Source: Bin80 sp964503085
Lineage (GTDB): Bacteria; Bacteroidota; Rhodothermia; Rhodothermales; Bin80
DNA: 64,000 nucleotides
Direction: 5' to 3'
Assembly: GCA_964503085.1 (NCBI GenBank)
Contig: CAZCYQ010000014.1
Coordinates: 1-64,000 of the forward strand
Below, one piece after another: positions 17,434-26,521 of the stretch; the stretch's first letter is position 1; each line of letters begins with the position of its first letter. The position numbers and the translations under genes are program-made. The notes under the pieces are model-generated. The model had not been told where the DNA came from. It saw only the letters and a list, made by a program, of their open reading frames with translations, and did no database searches.

Positions 17434-17681
17434 CAGTTGGAAAGAGTAAATTCGTCAGATGGAGCATCCGTGTCCGCCTCAAGGATACTGCGCAATTCAG
17501 TGACCCGTTGTTCGGCTGTATCCAGCCGTTTCATACATTCTTTGGCGAGACCGATGCCTTCCTCGTATTTTTTCAGGGCCGATTCCATTGTACCGGAATC
17601 TTCGGACAAGTCCTTTGCAATGGACTCTAGGCGCTGCAGAAGCGTATCAAGCGATTCTTCGGTCTCTGTGGTATTGTTCAT
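17433..17681 (-). CDS. xseB: Exodeoxyribonuclease VII small subunit
   Basis: An 82-residue helical protein; I start at the ATG at 17681 (MNNTTETEES), rather than an upstream in-frame codon. The family pattern LDTLLQRLESIAKDL...SALKKYEEGIGLAKECMKRLDTAEQRV is clear. It forms the long helical scaffold that binds XseA to degrade single-stranded DNA. xseA lies about 2 kb away on the same strand, with an opposed SDR gene and an unknown gene between them. The stop overlaps the next start by one base. Confidence 0.9.
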   Translation of the reverse strand: MNNTTETEESLDTLLQRLESIAKDLSEDSGTMESALKKYEEGIGLAKECMKRLDTAEQRVTELRSILEADTDAPSDEFTLSN

Positions 17682-17750
17682 GGAGTCATGACAACGATAA
17701 CGGAACGTACGTAAACGGTCCATAGATTATACACTTAAAGTCTTAGAAAG

Positions 17751-18530
17751 ATGAATTTAGGTCTCAAAGGGAAGGTTGCAGTTGTTACCGGTGCCAGTCG
17801 GGGATTGGGCAGAGCCATTGCACTGGGGCTCGCAGCAGAAGGATGCCGTCTTGTAGTTTGTGCTCGTGGTAAAGAAGCGCTGGAGGCTGTGAGGGAAGAG
17901 ATCTCCGAACTTCATGGTGTGCCCGTACTGGCGAAGCAAACAGATTTAACGGTACCTGGAGAACCGGAAGCCTTGATTAAAGCTGCCGCCGACCACTTTG
18001 GAGCGGTTCAACTTCTGGTCAACAACGCGGGTGGCAATCGCCGGGGCAAGTTCGCTGATTTGTCAGATCAGGACTGGGATGACATATTGACCTTGAATTT
18101 GAAAATGCATCTACAAGCCAGTCGTGCGGCGATTCCATACATGAATTCAGCCGGAGGTGGCGCCATTCTGTTTATAGGTTCCATTTTCGGTCGTGAAGCC
18201 GGTGGTCCCGGGTTGTCGATTTACAATACGACCAAGTCCGCACTCATTAGTGCCGCCAAAATCATGGCATTGGAATTGGCGCCGGACAACATCCGCGTAA
18301 ATACGCTGGCGCCTGGTTCTATTCGATTTCCTGGAGGGTCCTGGGACAGACGGGTAAAAAGTGACCCAGAAGGGATGAAGGCCTTTATTGCAGACAATCT
18401 GCCGATTGGCCGGTTTGGAACGGCAGAAGAGATTGCAGATGTCGCTGCATTCCTGCTTTCTGAGCGGGCGAGTCTGATTACCGGGGCCTGTCTGAATGTT
18501 GACGGCGGCCAGTCACGGTCTCTAATCTGA
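17751..18530 (+). CDS. SDR oxidoreductase, 3-oxoacyl reductase-like
   Basis: A 259-residue classical SDR with TGASRGLGRA at 14-23, NNAG near 92, catalytic Ser in FIGSIFG, and YNTTK as the active Tyr/Lys pair, ending GGQSRSLI. It sits divergently from xseB with a 69-bp gap and converges with the unknown gene after it, leaving only 3 bp between stops. Nothing nearby hints at its substrate. Family firm, role unknown. Confidence 0.82.
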   Translation: MNLGLKGKVAVVTGASRGLGRAIALGLAAEGCRLVVCARGKEALEAVREEISELHGVPVLAKQTDLTVPGEPEALIKAAADHFGAVQLLVNNAGGNRRGKFADLSDQDWDDILTLNLKMHLQASRAAIPYMNSAGGGAILFIGSIFGREAGGPGLSIYNTTKSALISAAKIMALELAPDNIRVNTLAPGSIRFPGGSWDRRVKSDPEGMKAFIADNLPIGRFGTAEEIADVAAFLLSERASLITGACLNVDGGQSRSLI

Positions 18531-18533
18531 TTT

Positions 18534-19574
18534 CTAAGTGAAGCGCAATAGACGCAAGTGCATCTCGCGGACATCCGATTCAGGACGTCTCCATTGAATT
18601 AGTATCGGGCTTTGGTAAGTGCCGACCACTACGCGTCCTAGAGGATCTTCGTCTTTTGCGTTGATAAGCAACTGGATCGTACTGCCCAAATTCATCCAGC
18701 GTGCTTCTAGTGGAGATGCAATCCGATCAATTATATGCTCCAGCAGGGGTAAATTTATACCTAAACGCTCCACCATGTACTCAAGGATGGAAACACTGCG
18801 ATTTGCAACTCTCAGGCCATCCCGGATGGCAAGGCGTATTTCATATTGAAGCATGTTCTTGGCCTTGCTCGGAACCATCAGCGGATGACGTGCAAACTGG
18901 GGAGCATTGTGCAGCATATACTTCAGTGGGTTCATAAGCACATCGGTGATATCCCGTTCGACAAGGAGTGCTTCAAACTCATTCACCGTTATCCCCGCAT
19001 GTTTCTCGCCTGGAGCCAGTTCAAGGGTGACGAGTCCCCGATGAATCTGGTATTTGGCCACGAGCGCCTGCAGGTCGGGCAGGCTTCTGTTGAGATCCAC
19101 TGCGCATTGATTTTTCTTGGGCAATTCAACCTTCAAGGTTTCTTCGTGCACGCAGGTGGCATTGTTGTATCCCACGACCATTGATCTTCTGGACCGAAAA
19201 GTCTCATTGGACTCACCGTCGAGATCAATGAAGTAGACGGGGTGATCTGGGGTAAATTCGTACAGGACGCAATTGCACAGACCGAGACATATGAAAGCCA
19301 GGTGCGAATCTGCGTTCAGGGGTTCGTGTTTGCGTTGCTCGGCAGACAATTCACTTCGGAGTTCCATGCGATCATGCCAGTAGGGCGCGCCTTCCGGAAA
19401 GAGTCTGCGAGCCGAACGAACGAGTGATTCAATACCCTGGCGATTGTTGCCCAGTTTCAGGACAAGAGGTTGCTCCAGAAACCCTGCCGTAGTATGAACT
19501 GAACAGAACGCAACCCTGTCAAAGTTGGAGAAGATACCAGAGTCTACTTTCCCCACCTGTTTCCCAACGTTCAT
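18534..19574 (-). CDS. Hypothetical protein, 346 aa
   Basis: A 346-residue soluble protein without signal peptide or membrane segment. I see no P-loop and no known catalytic motif. The C-terminal half is helical with words such as LARHPLMVPSKAKNMLQYEIRL-type amphipathic helices and a final beta-rich segment around GRVVVGTYQSPILIQW. It follows xseA on the same strand by about 100 bp, so it may share its transcript, which would hint at DNA metabolism, but this is only positional. A NurA-like nuclease was considered but no matching motif is visible. Confidence 0.6.
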   Translation of the reverse strand: MNVGKQVGKVDSGIFSNFDRVAFCSVHTTAGFLEQPLVLKLGNNRQGIESLVRSARRLFPEGAPYWHDRMELRSELSAEQRKHEPLNADSHLAFICLGLCNCVLYEFTPDHPVYFIDLDGESNETFRSRRSMVVGYNNATCVHEETLKVELPKKNQCAVDLNRSLPDLQALVAKYQIHRGLVTLELAPGEKHAGITVNEFEALLVERDITDVLMNPLKYMLHNAPQFARHPLMVPSKAKNMLQYEIRLAIRDGLRVANRSVSILEYMVERLGINLPLLEHIIDRIASPLEARWMNLGSTIQLLINAKDEDPLGRVVVGTYQSPILIQWRRPESDVREMHLRLLRFT

Positions 19575-19673
19575 TATATCAATCCGGGATCGGGGGGAGA
19601 TCTGGAGTGTGGTTGCTATTGTGGGGCGACTAGGAATCGTACTATCGTATTTGGGAATAAGGGACGAGAATTG

Positions 19674-20876
19674 TTAATCGCTGATTACGGCTTCCCGACG
19701 CCCGTCGGCAAAATGGAGAGCCACCTGGTCGTGTGTATCCAGTTCTTGACTGGAACGCACAACTTTGCCCTCCCTTTCTATACGAGCGTAGCCACGCGCG
19801 AGATATCGACGCGGGTTCAGTGCGGTTAATTGTCCGTTGAGCAATGCTACTTGGTGTCTACTTGACTGAATGCGACTGTTCAGAGACTCGTTCAACAAGT
19901 CTACGTAATTGTTCAGCGTCTGTTGTGCGTCGCGCACGCGATTGATCGGCGTATTGAATGTGTATGATTCTGTAATCTGGACAATTCGCTGGCGCAGGCT
20001 GTTTATTCGGGAGGTAACGGTCTGATGCATTTGCTGTGTGCATCCTTGAATATTCCAGACGAGGGACGAGAGCTCTGGTACACTGGTTTGAGCGGCATGT
20101 GTGGGCGTCGCAGCGCGTACATCCGCCACCAAGTCTGCAATGGTTGTGTCGGTTTCGTGTCCAACCGCACTAATAATAGGGATCCTTGAAGCGAAAATAG
20201 CACGTGCGACTGGTTCTTCATTGAACGCCCAGAGGTCTTCAAGCGAACCACCCCCACGCCCAACGATAAGCACATCAGGACGACTGTTTGCTGTTAAACG
20301 ATTGAGTTGTTCAATAGCATTGGTAATTTCCGGCGCTGCGTTTGGGCCCTGAACACGAACGGGTGCCAGGATAACTTCAGCAACCGGAAAGCGATCCCGC
20401 AGGATACGCAGGATATCCTGTAATGCTGCTCCTTCTCCTGAGGTAACAACGCCAATGCGTCGGGGTATTGCGGGAAGGGCTATTTTTTTGCTATCGTCAA
20501 AAAGCCCATCCTGAGCAAGCTTCCGGCGAAGCTCAAGAAAGCGTTTCTGGAGCTCGCCGGTGGTGTGTCGGCGCTCAATTCTGTGGACGTTGAACTGGAG
20601 ATTACCAAACTTCGGATAAACAGTGGGCGAACCATACACACGCAGTAATTGTCCCGGTTCGGGCGTGAATCCGACATACAGCGTACGACTTTTCCACATT
20701 ACGCATTTGAGCGCGCTTGAGTCATCTGCAATTGAAAAATACCAGTGTCCCCGAACAGATTTATGCTCAGAAAGCTCGCCCTCGACCCAAGCAAACCCGT
20801 TGGCTTCAATATACTCGCGCAGGTCCGACATGTACTTGCCTACGGGGATGGCTGCCTCTCTCGAGTTTGCACTCAT
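19674..20876 (-). CDS. xseA: Exodeoxyribonuclease VII large subunit
   Basis: A 400-residue catalytic subunit of ExoVII. I prefer the ATG at 20876 (MSANSREAAI) over the GTG at 20903. An N-terminal OB-fold binds ssDNA (about 15-105). The nuclease core shows VVTSGEGAALQDI, LIVGRGGGSLEDLWAFN, ISAVGHETD and DVRAATPTHAA, all family signatures. A long helical segment and a C-terminal domain with NPRRYLARGYA follow. Length is slightly below E. coli XseA. The gene is divergent from the phosphatase at 21048. Confidence 0.95.
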   Translation of the reverse strand: MSANSREAAIPVGKYMSDLREYIEANGFAWVEGELSEHKSVRGHWYFSIADDSSALKCVMWKSRTLYVGFTPEPGQLLRVYGSPTVYPKFGNLQFNVHRIERRHTTGELQKRFLELRRKLAQDGLFDDSKKIALPAIPRRIGVVTSGEGAALQDILRILRDRFPVAEVILAPVRVQGPNAAPEITNAIEQLNRLTANSRPDVLIVGRGGGSLEDLWAFNEEPVARAIFASRIPIISAVGHETDTTIADLVADVRAATPTHAAQTSVPELSSLVWNIQGCTQQMHQTVTSRINSLRQRIVQITESYTFNTPINRVRDAQQTLNNYVDLLNESLNSRIQSSRHQVALLNGQLTALNPRRYLARGYARIEREGKVVRSSQELDTHDQVALHFADGRREAVISD

Positions 20877-21047
20877 GGATACCTCCCAGTATTTGAATTG
20901 CACAAATCGCCTGCTTCAAAAGAAGACGCGAGTATTCCTCGTACGATAGGATCTCCAAAGCACAGTATACACATGTTCGGCTAGTTCGTGCGGTCGCGCG
21001 CACAAAATATACATAAACCTACAACGATTCTTCAAGTATACGGGCCG

Positions 21048-21551
21048 ATGCTATCCTTACCAAGAAAGCCCAGGCGGATCATGTTCGTATGTTTGGGCAA
21101 TCATTGTAGAAGCCCGCTCGCACATGGGTATTTTCAGTATCTCGTGGAGAAGTGTGGACTGGAGGATAATATAGAAGTGGTCTCCTCGGGGACGAGCGGT
21201 TGGCATATCGGCGAAGTTCCAGATTCACGGGTTTGTCGGGTTGCGAGACGACATGGTGTCAGGTTGGACCATATCAGAGGACAGAAGATCACCAAAGCTG
21301 ATCTGCGGACATGTGACCTCATACTGGTTATGGACAGATCGAATCTGAGAGATGTACTTTCATTGGACAGAGATGGACGTTACACCGAGAAAGTGAGGCT
21401 GTTGCGCACTTTTGATCCATCTTCCGTGGACGACGAAATCCCAGATCCGTATTACAGCGGCATCTTTGACGAGGTCTACACGATTGTATCCCGGGCATGC
21501 GATTCCCTGTTAGAAGAGATCAAAAGCTCACTTGGTGCACCCACTAGCTAG
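21048..21551 (+). CDS. Low-molecular-weight protein tyrosine phosphatase
   Basis: A 167-residue cytoplasmic LMW-PTP. The ATG at 21048 is chosen over an in-frame GTG at 20988. The active-site loop C-x5-R-S is seen as Cys15-LGNHC-Arg21-Ser22, and the general-acid Asp lies in EIPDPYYSG, as in the family. Such enzymes often dephosphorylate tyrosine kinases of polysaccharide export, or arginine-phosphate; no kinase gene is adjacent. The gene is followed by about 370 bp without a gene. Confidence 0.9.
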   Translation: MLSLPRKPRRIMFVCLGNHCRSPLAHGYFQYLVEKCGLEDNIEVVSSGTSGWHIGEVPDSRVCRVARRHGVRLDHIRGQKITKADLRTCDLILVMDRSNLRDVLSLDRDGRYTEKVRLLRTFDPSSVDDEIPDPYYSGIFDEVYTIVSRACDSLLEEIKSSLGAPTS

Positions 21552-21920
21552 ATTAGGTTGCGCTAGTCCCTACGGAAAATCGGTGTGCTGAGATGTATTC
21601 GGGCTGATTTTTCAGAATAGTTCGCATTATCGTCAGACGAACAATTGGCGATATATTCGGCGGGGTTCGAACTCGCCAAAGAGAAGCGCCTTTCTACGCG
21701 CATGGCGAACTTGGGCTACCAGCTATTGGGGTAGCCCGTGAGATGCCGGGGCATCGGTTTTCACAGCCATGGTAGATTGATTTAGCTCTCTGATGCCCCC
21801 CGGAATTCAAGTGCTTCAATTGTTGAGAAAGGTGCAACTTTTTTGCCTTCAGACGGAAACAAATTACATAGTTAACTGTTTATCCGTGCAAATCGAAAAC
21901 ATAATTCGAAATCTACAAGA
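21552..21920. other. Intergenic region with clustered hairpins
   Basis: Three symmetric elements lie close together: 21659-21677 (arms GGCG/CGCC around GTTCGAAC), 21713-21737 (GGGCTACC paired with GGTAGCCC, 8 bp, 9-nt loop) and 21742-21755 (GATGC/GCATC). No poly-T run follows, so they are not classical terminators. They could shape an RNA or be a decayed repeat. No gene is seen, though an AT-rich stretch near 21850-21900 could hold the promoter of the next gene. Confidence 0.4.
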
Positions 21921-23105
21921 ATGTTGTCCCGTAATGCATTACCAAAGGTGCGTCAAGCACTGAATCGACAGGCCGCCACGGCACTGCTTGGGCCCCGCCA
22001 AGTGGGCAAGACTACGCTGGCCTTAGAGATTGCAGCCATGACTGAAGCGCTGTATCTCGACCTGCAGTCCGGTAGTGATCGGGCACGGCTGATTGACCCT
22101 AGATTGTATCTGCGTCATTACGAAGATCGACTTGTGATTCTGGACGAAATTCACCGAGTGCCTGAACTATTTTCTGAATTACGTGGTCTCATTGACGAAG
22201 GGAGGCGGCGCGGCCTAAGAACTGGGAGGTTTCTCATCCTCGGGTCAGCAACTATGGATCTGCTTAAACAGGCAGGAGAGAGTCTAGCGGGTCGAATCGA
22301 ATTTGTGTCTCTCAATCCTCTCAGCGTCCTTGAAACGGACGCGAATGCCCAGGATTCTCTATGGGTTCGTGGTGGTTTTCCGGACAGTTATCTCGCAGGC
22401 ACTGACGACGACAGCCTGGTATTCCGTCAGAATTTCATTCGCACGTATCTGGAGCGTGATTTGGCGGAATTTGTGCAGGTTCGAATACCTGCTGAAACCC
22501 TTGAACGATTCTGGATCATGTTGGCTCACAGCCAGGGGGGACTCCTGAACATGGCACAGTTGGCGAGCAACCTTGCCATGAGTGCCCCCTCCGTGTCACA
22601 GTACATTGATGTGCTGACTCGCTTACTCCTCGTGCGGCGACTTTCCCCCTATTCGGCCAACACGCGCAAGCGGCTTGTCAGGTCTCCCAAGATTTACGTC
22701 CGCGACAGCGGCCTTCTGCACGCTCTCTTGGGCATCAAACAATTTCACGACCTTGTAGGACATCCTATCGTCGGAGCCAGTTGGGAAGGATTTGTAATTG
22801 AGAATCTCCTTTCTGATGCTTATCCCCGAACGCGTGCCAGCTTTTACCGAACGTCCGCGGGAGCTGAACTTGACCTTGTACTGGAGATTCCCGGATTCCG
22901 GCGGCCTATAGCCATAGAAATTAAGCGCTCACTCACCCCAAGCCTCGGCAAAGGATTCCACAATGCCATTAGTGATATTGAGCCGGAGCGTGCCTTTGTG
23001 GTATATGCGGGCGAAGAACGCTATCCGGTGGGGGAATCAACCGAAGTCATCGGACTCAGCGAAATGGCCCTACTGCTTTCACAGCCTGATCTGCTGCGCT
23101 CGTAG
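21921..23105 (+). CDS. AAA ATPase with DUF4143 domain
   Basis: A 394-residue protein of the common AAA_14/DUF4143 family. Walker A is LGPRQVGKTTLA (Lys30), Walker B ILDEIHRVPELF near 72-85, followed by sensor-like LILGSATMDLL. The C-terminal DUF4143 region (about 200-360) includes the restriction-endonuclease-like words GAELDLVLEIPG and AIEIKRSLTPS, with Asp and Glu-x-Lys at nuclease-like positions. The biological role of this family is unclear; members are often lone, mobile genes. No partner is seen here. It reads as intact. Confidence 0.88.
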   Translation: MLSRNALPKVRQALNRQAATALLGPRQVGKTTLALEIAAMTEALYLDLQSGSDRARLIDPRLYLRHYEDRLVILDEIHRVPELFSELRGLIDEGRRRGLRTGRFLILGSATMDLLKQAGESLAGRIEFVSLNPLSVLETDANAQDSLWVRGGFPDSYLAGTDDDSLVFRQNFIRTYLERDLAEFVQVRIPAETLERFWIMLAHSQGGLLNMAQLASNLAMSAPSVSQYIDVLTRLLLVRRLSPYSANTRKRLVRSPKIYVRDSGLLHALLGIKQFHDLVGHPIVGASWEGFVIENLLSDAYPRTRASFYRTSAGAELDLVLEIPGFRRPIAIEIKRSLTPSLGKGFHNAISDIEPERAFVVYAGEERYPVGESTEVIGLSEMALLLSQPDLLRS

Positions 23106-23251
23106 AAATCTGCCGAGTGGACTATGTTTGAACTGATAAGGAGACACCCAAGAATGGACTGCCCCTTTTTGTAGATATTTGCCTGGATCATGGATTTTTC
23201 TCTCTTCAGGCGGTCTTATTGTATGCTTCAACCGTTCTACAATCTCCGAAC

Positions 23252-23980
23252 TTATAACCGTGCCTGTTTCAGATATAATTCCCTTTTGATACGTGGTTGT
23301 TTGTTAATGCCGATTTGGCTGCAAAAGAGATCAATATCCGTAAGATCTCGTAGCAGCACGTCTGGATTTGCCGATCTAAGATCTTGGTAACTAGTGTAGC
23401 CGGTTGCCACGGCGACGGACAAGGCGCCAATGTCCATTCCGCAGGTTATATCATGTACGGAGTCGCCAACAATTACGATTTCGTGTCCAGGAAATGCCTT
23501 TCCACAGTATTGAAGAGCTCGGGCGGCAGCAATTGCGGGGAGTCGGTTTCGATCAGCATGATCGCATCCGAAAGCACCAAAGGGAAATAAATGATCCATT
23601 CGGGCCGCGGCCAGCTTGCGATAAGCAGTGACGCGAACATTGCCCGTCAGCAGTGCAAGCTGCACAGTTTCGATGTTTCGCAAATGTTCAAGAAGTGCAC
23701 GCACGCCATCCGAGGGATGCACGTCGTTTGAGGCATAGGTAGCGTGTTCTGTATAGTGTGCCAGTGCGTCTGGCAGCAAGTCGGAAACCTGTTTTGGCCC
23801 AAAGCCGGCCAATAGCAAGGTCTCTTCCAGGATTTGTGGATCCGTGCGACCGGAAAATTCCACGCCTTCGGTGGAGATTGGCTTACCACAGAGTTTGCCG
23901 AGTACGTATTCAATATGCTCTCGGCCTGATCCAATAGGCTTGACGAGCGTTCCGTCGATATCGAACAGAAGCAGCTTCAT
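23252..23980 (-). CDS. HAD-superfamily phosphatase (phosphoglycolate phosphatase-like)
   Basis: A 242-residue HAD hydrolase. The nucleophile motif LLLFDIDGTLV holds Asp7 and Asp9, LLTGNV serves as motif II, and VGDSVHDITCGMDIG as motif IV. The helical cap lies between motifs I and II, as in phosphoglycolate phosphatases and beta-phosphoglucomutases. Its ATG overlaps the rfbB stop by 4 bp, so the two are translationally coupled, which could hint at a sugar-phosphate substrate. Substrate is not readable from the sequence. Confidence 0.85.
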   Translation of the reverse strand: MKLLLFDIDGTLVKPIGSGREHIEYVLGKLCGKPISTEGVEFSGRTDPQILEETLLLAGFGPKQVSDLLPDALAHYTEHATYASNDVHPSDGVRALLEHLRNIETVQLALLTGNVRVTAYRKLAAARMDHLFPFGAFGCDHADRNRLPAIAAARALQYCGKAFPGHEIVIVGDSVHDITCGMDIGALSVAVATGYTSYQDLRSANPDVLLRDLTDIDLFCSQIGINKQPRIKRELYLKQARL

Positions 23981-25038
23981 ACCGAATACTGCGTTTGTAG
24001 ATACGTACGGTAGGTCTCATCCATGACAGCCTGCAGCCAGGGTCTATTGGCCAGATACCACTTAACGGTTGTGCGTAGCCCAGCTGCAAGCGTGTGATTC
24101 GGCTTCCAGCCCAATTCGGTTATGAGCTTACTGGCATCAATTGCATAGCGAAAGTCGTGTCCTGGACGGTCTTTAACGAAAGTTATAAGACTCCAGCTGG
24201 TCCCTTCCGGTCGGTCCAACTCTTCATCCACAATGGTGAGCAAGAGGCGAAGCAGTTCCAGATTGGAGCATTCTCCGCTGCCTCCTACCAAATAGGTGTC
24301 TCCGTTTAAGCCCTGATGCAGCATGAGTGCCAGTGCCTCACAGTGATCCTCAACGTGAAGCCAGTCACGAACATTTTCACCTTGGGAATACACAGGGATT
24401 GGTGCCATTTCGAGTGCACGCACGATTGCCAATGGGATGAGTTTTTCTGGGAATTGGTAGGGTCCGTAGTTGTTGGAGCAGTTCGAGATGACCACTGGAA
24501 GGTCGTACGTAGCAGCATATGCACGAACAAAGTGATCGGCTGCAGCCTTAGAGGCAGCGTACGGCGAGCGAGGGGCATAGGGCGTGTCAATCGTAAACTT
24601 GCCGGATTCCTCGAGCGCCCCAAAAACCTCATCCGTAGACACATGCAAAAAGCGGCATTGCCGTTGATCAGAATTAGACCAGGCAGCTCGTGCAGCTTGC
24701 AACAGAGAGACCGTACCCTCCACATTTGATTTTACAAAATCAATGGGCGCATGGATTGATCGGTCGACATGGCTTTCCGCCGCAAAATGCACGACTGTTG
24801 TAAATCCGTATTGCGCAAATAGCCGTTGCATCAGGTCCAGGTCGCAAATATCCCCATGTACAAAGGTGTAGTTTGGAGCACTCTCTATTGCGTGCAGGCT
24901 TTGAAGGTTTCCTGCATAGGTTAACTTGTCAAGGTTCACGATTGTGGTTTCGGGGAACCGCGGCACCATGAGGTGCAGAAAATTTGCGCCGATAAAGCCG
25001 GCGCCCCCCGTGACTAAAATGCGAAGCGGTTGATGCAA
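23977..25038 (-). CDS. rfbB: dTDP-glucose 4,6-dehydratase
   Basis: A 353-residue extended SDR converting dTDP-glucose to dTDP-4-keto-6-deoxyglucose, the route to rhamnose and other deoxy sugars of the envelope. TGGAGFIGANF lies at 10-20. Catalytic Thr-Asp-Glu (135-137) in VSTDEVFG and Tyr160/Lys164 in YAASK distinguish it from UDP-glucose 4-epimerases. The stop overlaps the HAD phosphatase start by 4 bp. rfbA, rfbC and rfbD are not in the window. Confidence 0.93.
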   Translation of the reverse strand: MHQPLRILVTGGAGFIGANFLHLMVPRFPETTIVNLDKLTYAGNLQSLHAIESAPNYTFVHGDICDLDLMQRLFAQYGFTTVVHFAAESHVDRSIHAPIDFVKSNVEGTVSLLQAARAAWSNSDQRQCRFLHVSTDEVFGALEESGKFTIDTPYAPRSPYAASKAAADHFVRAYAATYDLPVVISNCSNNYGPYQFPEKLIPLAIVRALEMAPIPVYSQGENVRDWLHVEDHCEALALMLHQGLNGDTYLVGGSGECSNLELLRLLLTIVDEELDRPEGTSWSLITFVKDRPGHDFRYAIDASKLITELGWKPNHTLAAGLRTTVKWYLANRPWLQAVMDETYRTYLQTQYSV

Positions 25039-25172
25039 AATAGTGTGTTCACTCTGGTAACAAGAATTATCGGTAACGCCTTATCCAAGGCATTGATCAC
25101 CTTGCCGCGACTCGGACCGCAGGGAATTGGACGAACACTGGGCATACCCAGCGAGATGAGGCGGTTGATCGG

Positions 25173-26516
25173 CTATGATTCACGCGCATTTACACGGCGT
25201 CTCCAAAAGAAATAAGCGGCTGCCGGCAAGCCGGAAAGCACAAAGGACAGGTCAATCAAAGATTGCTGCCAATCCAGTACGCCGCGGACGAGAATTAAAG
25301 CCAGGAGCAAAACAAGGTAAAGCGCGGGAAGTACGGGATAGCCAGGCACCTTGAACACCGCGTTATCCTCGCCGACCTTGCGGTGTCTCAAAACAAACAG
25401 TGCTGCTGTGGTGACAGCATAGAAGATCAGAATAACGAATACCATGCCGGTCGCAATAGCCTCAAATGAGCCACGAACCAACAGAATGACGGCTCCCCAA
25501 CCGCATTGAAGCAGGACCGCACGCGATGGTGTGCGATAAGTTGGATGCACATAGTTAAGCCAGCGAAAAAAGAGCCCATCTTTTGCCATGGCGTAGTAAA
25601 CCCGCGGCGCGGCAAGTGTCGTCCCGTTCATGCTTCCCGTTGCCGAAATCATTATCAGGATCGCAAAGGCCCCCGCACCAACAGGCCCCAGTAATACGGT
25701 AGCCAGTTCTGCCCCCACACGGTTTGTTTCACGAATGGCTTCCAATCCCAGAGTGCTGTGGTAGACAAAGTTTATGGCTACGTAAATTACCATCACCACA
25801 ACAAATCCAAGCAATAGCGCGCGTGGAAGAGAGCGGTTCGGGTTTTTCATTTCGCCTGCGGCGTAACCGGTTCGTTCCCAGCCGACCATGGCGAACAGGA
25901 TCAGGAGAATGGTGTCTGCTATACTTCCGGTGAACCCAAGACGGCCTTGACTTGCAGCGGTCTCTCCAAGTTTATTCTCACTGCCGGGTAGTACTATCAG
26001 GCCAATGATCACAAGGAGCAGCAGACCACCTACCTTGACCACAGTCGAAAAATTCTGGTAGATCTTGGCATACTGAATCCCGGTATAGTTAAGGTAGCAA
26101 AGGGAAGCAATGATACACAATGCAAGTACAGTCTCCTGCCAAGGGAGCAGTTCTACGAAGAACTCAAAGTAAGCAACCGTGACCAACGACAGGCCTGCCA
26201 GCGGACTCGAGCGGATAATAAAAATCTGTGCCCATCCAAATATGAATCCGGCCAGTGGCCCAAAGGCTTTGTTTATATACACATACTCTCCACCTGTAAC
26301 AGGCAGGCGTGTACCAAGCTCAGCATAAATGAGGTATCCAACGAGTGCAAGGCCGCCGCAACCAACCCAGAGCCAGATGATCTGGCTGAATGAACTCATG
26401 TTCAACGCTATTTGCTGCGGTACAGCAAAAATGCCGGCCCCAATCGTTATGCCGATCAGTACGGCCGAGGTGTCAATCGTGGTCAGGACTCGCCTGAGTT
26501 TTTGAGGTTGCGTCAT
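25173..26516 (-). CDS. APC-family amino acid permease
   Basis: A 447-residue inner-membrane transporter with about 12 hydrophobic segments. The first helix carries the substrate-binding GITIGAGIFAVP motif of the APC superfamily. Length matches amino-acid/polyamine transporters. It begins 5 bp after the gamma-glutamyltranspeptidase stop, and co-transcription is likely: the peptidase would release amino acids from gamma-glutamyl compounds in the periplasm and this permease import them. Which amino acid is transported cannot be told. Confidence 0.88.
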   Translation of the reverse strand: MTQPQKLRRVLTTIDTSAVLIGITIGAGIFAVPQQIALNMSSFSQIIWLWVGCGGLALVGYLIYAELGTRLPVTGGEYVYINKAFGPLAGFIFGWAQIFIIRSSPLAGLSLVTVAYFEFFVELLPWQETVLALCIIASLCYLNYTGIQYAKIYQNFSTVVKVGGLLLLVIIGLIVLPGSENKLGETAASQGRLGFTGSIADTILLILFAMVGWERTGYAAGEMKNPNRSLPRALLLGFVVVMVIYVAINFVYHSTLGLEAIRETNRVGAELATVLLGPVGAGAFAILIMISATGSMNGTTLAAPRVYYAMAKDGLFFRWLNYVHPTYRTPSRAVLLQCGWGAVILLVRGSFEAIATGMVFVILIFYAVTTAALFVLRHRKVGEDNAVFKVPGYPVLPALYLVLLLALILVRGVLDWQQSLIDLSFVLSGLPAAAYFFWRRRVNARES

Positions 26517-26521
26517 AGTTG

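Noticed and set aside
18534..19574. NurA-type DNA repair nuclease
   Set aside because: Considered because of the nearby xse genes, but the expected acidic nuclease motifs could not be found.
21659..21677. tRNA T-arm-like sequence containing GGTTCGAACTC
   Set aside because: No acceptor, D or anticodon arms can be built around it; it is a self-complementary hairpin only.
21921..23105. DUF4143 ATPase as part of a defence system
   Set aside because: The family is widespread as single genes of unknown role and there is no partner gene here to support the idea.
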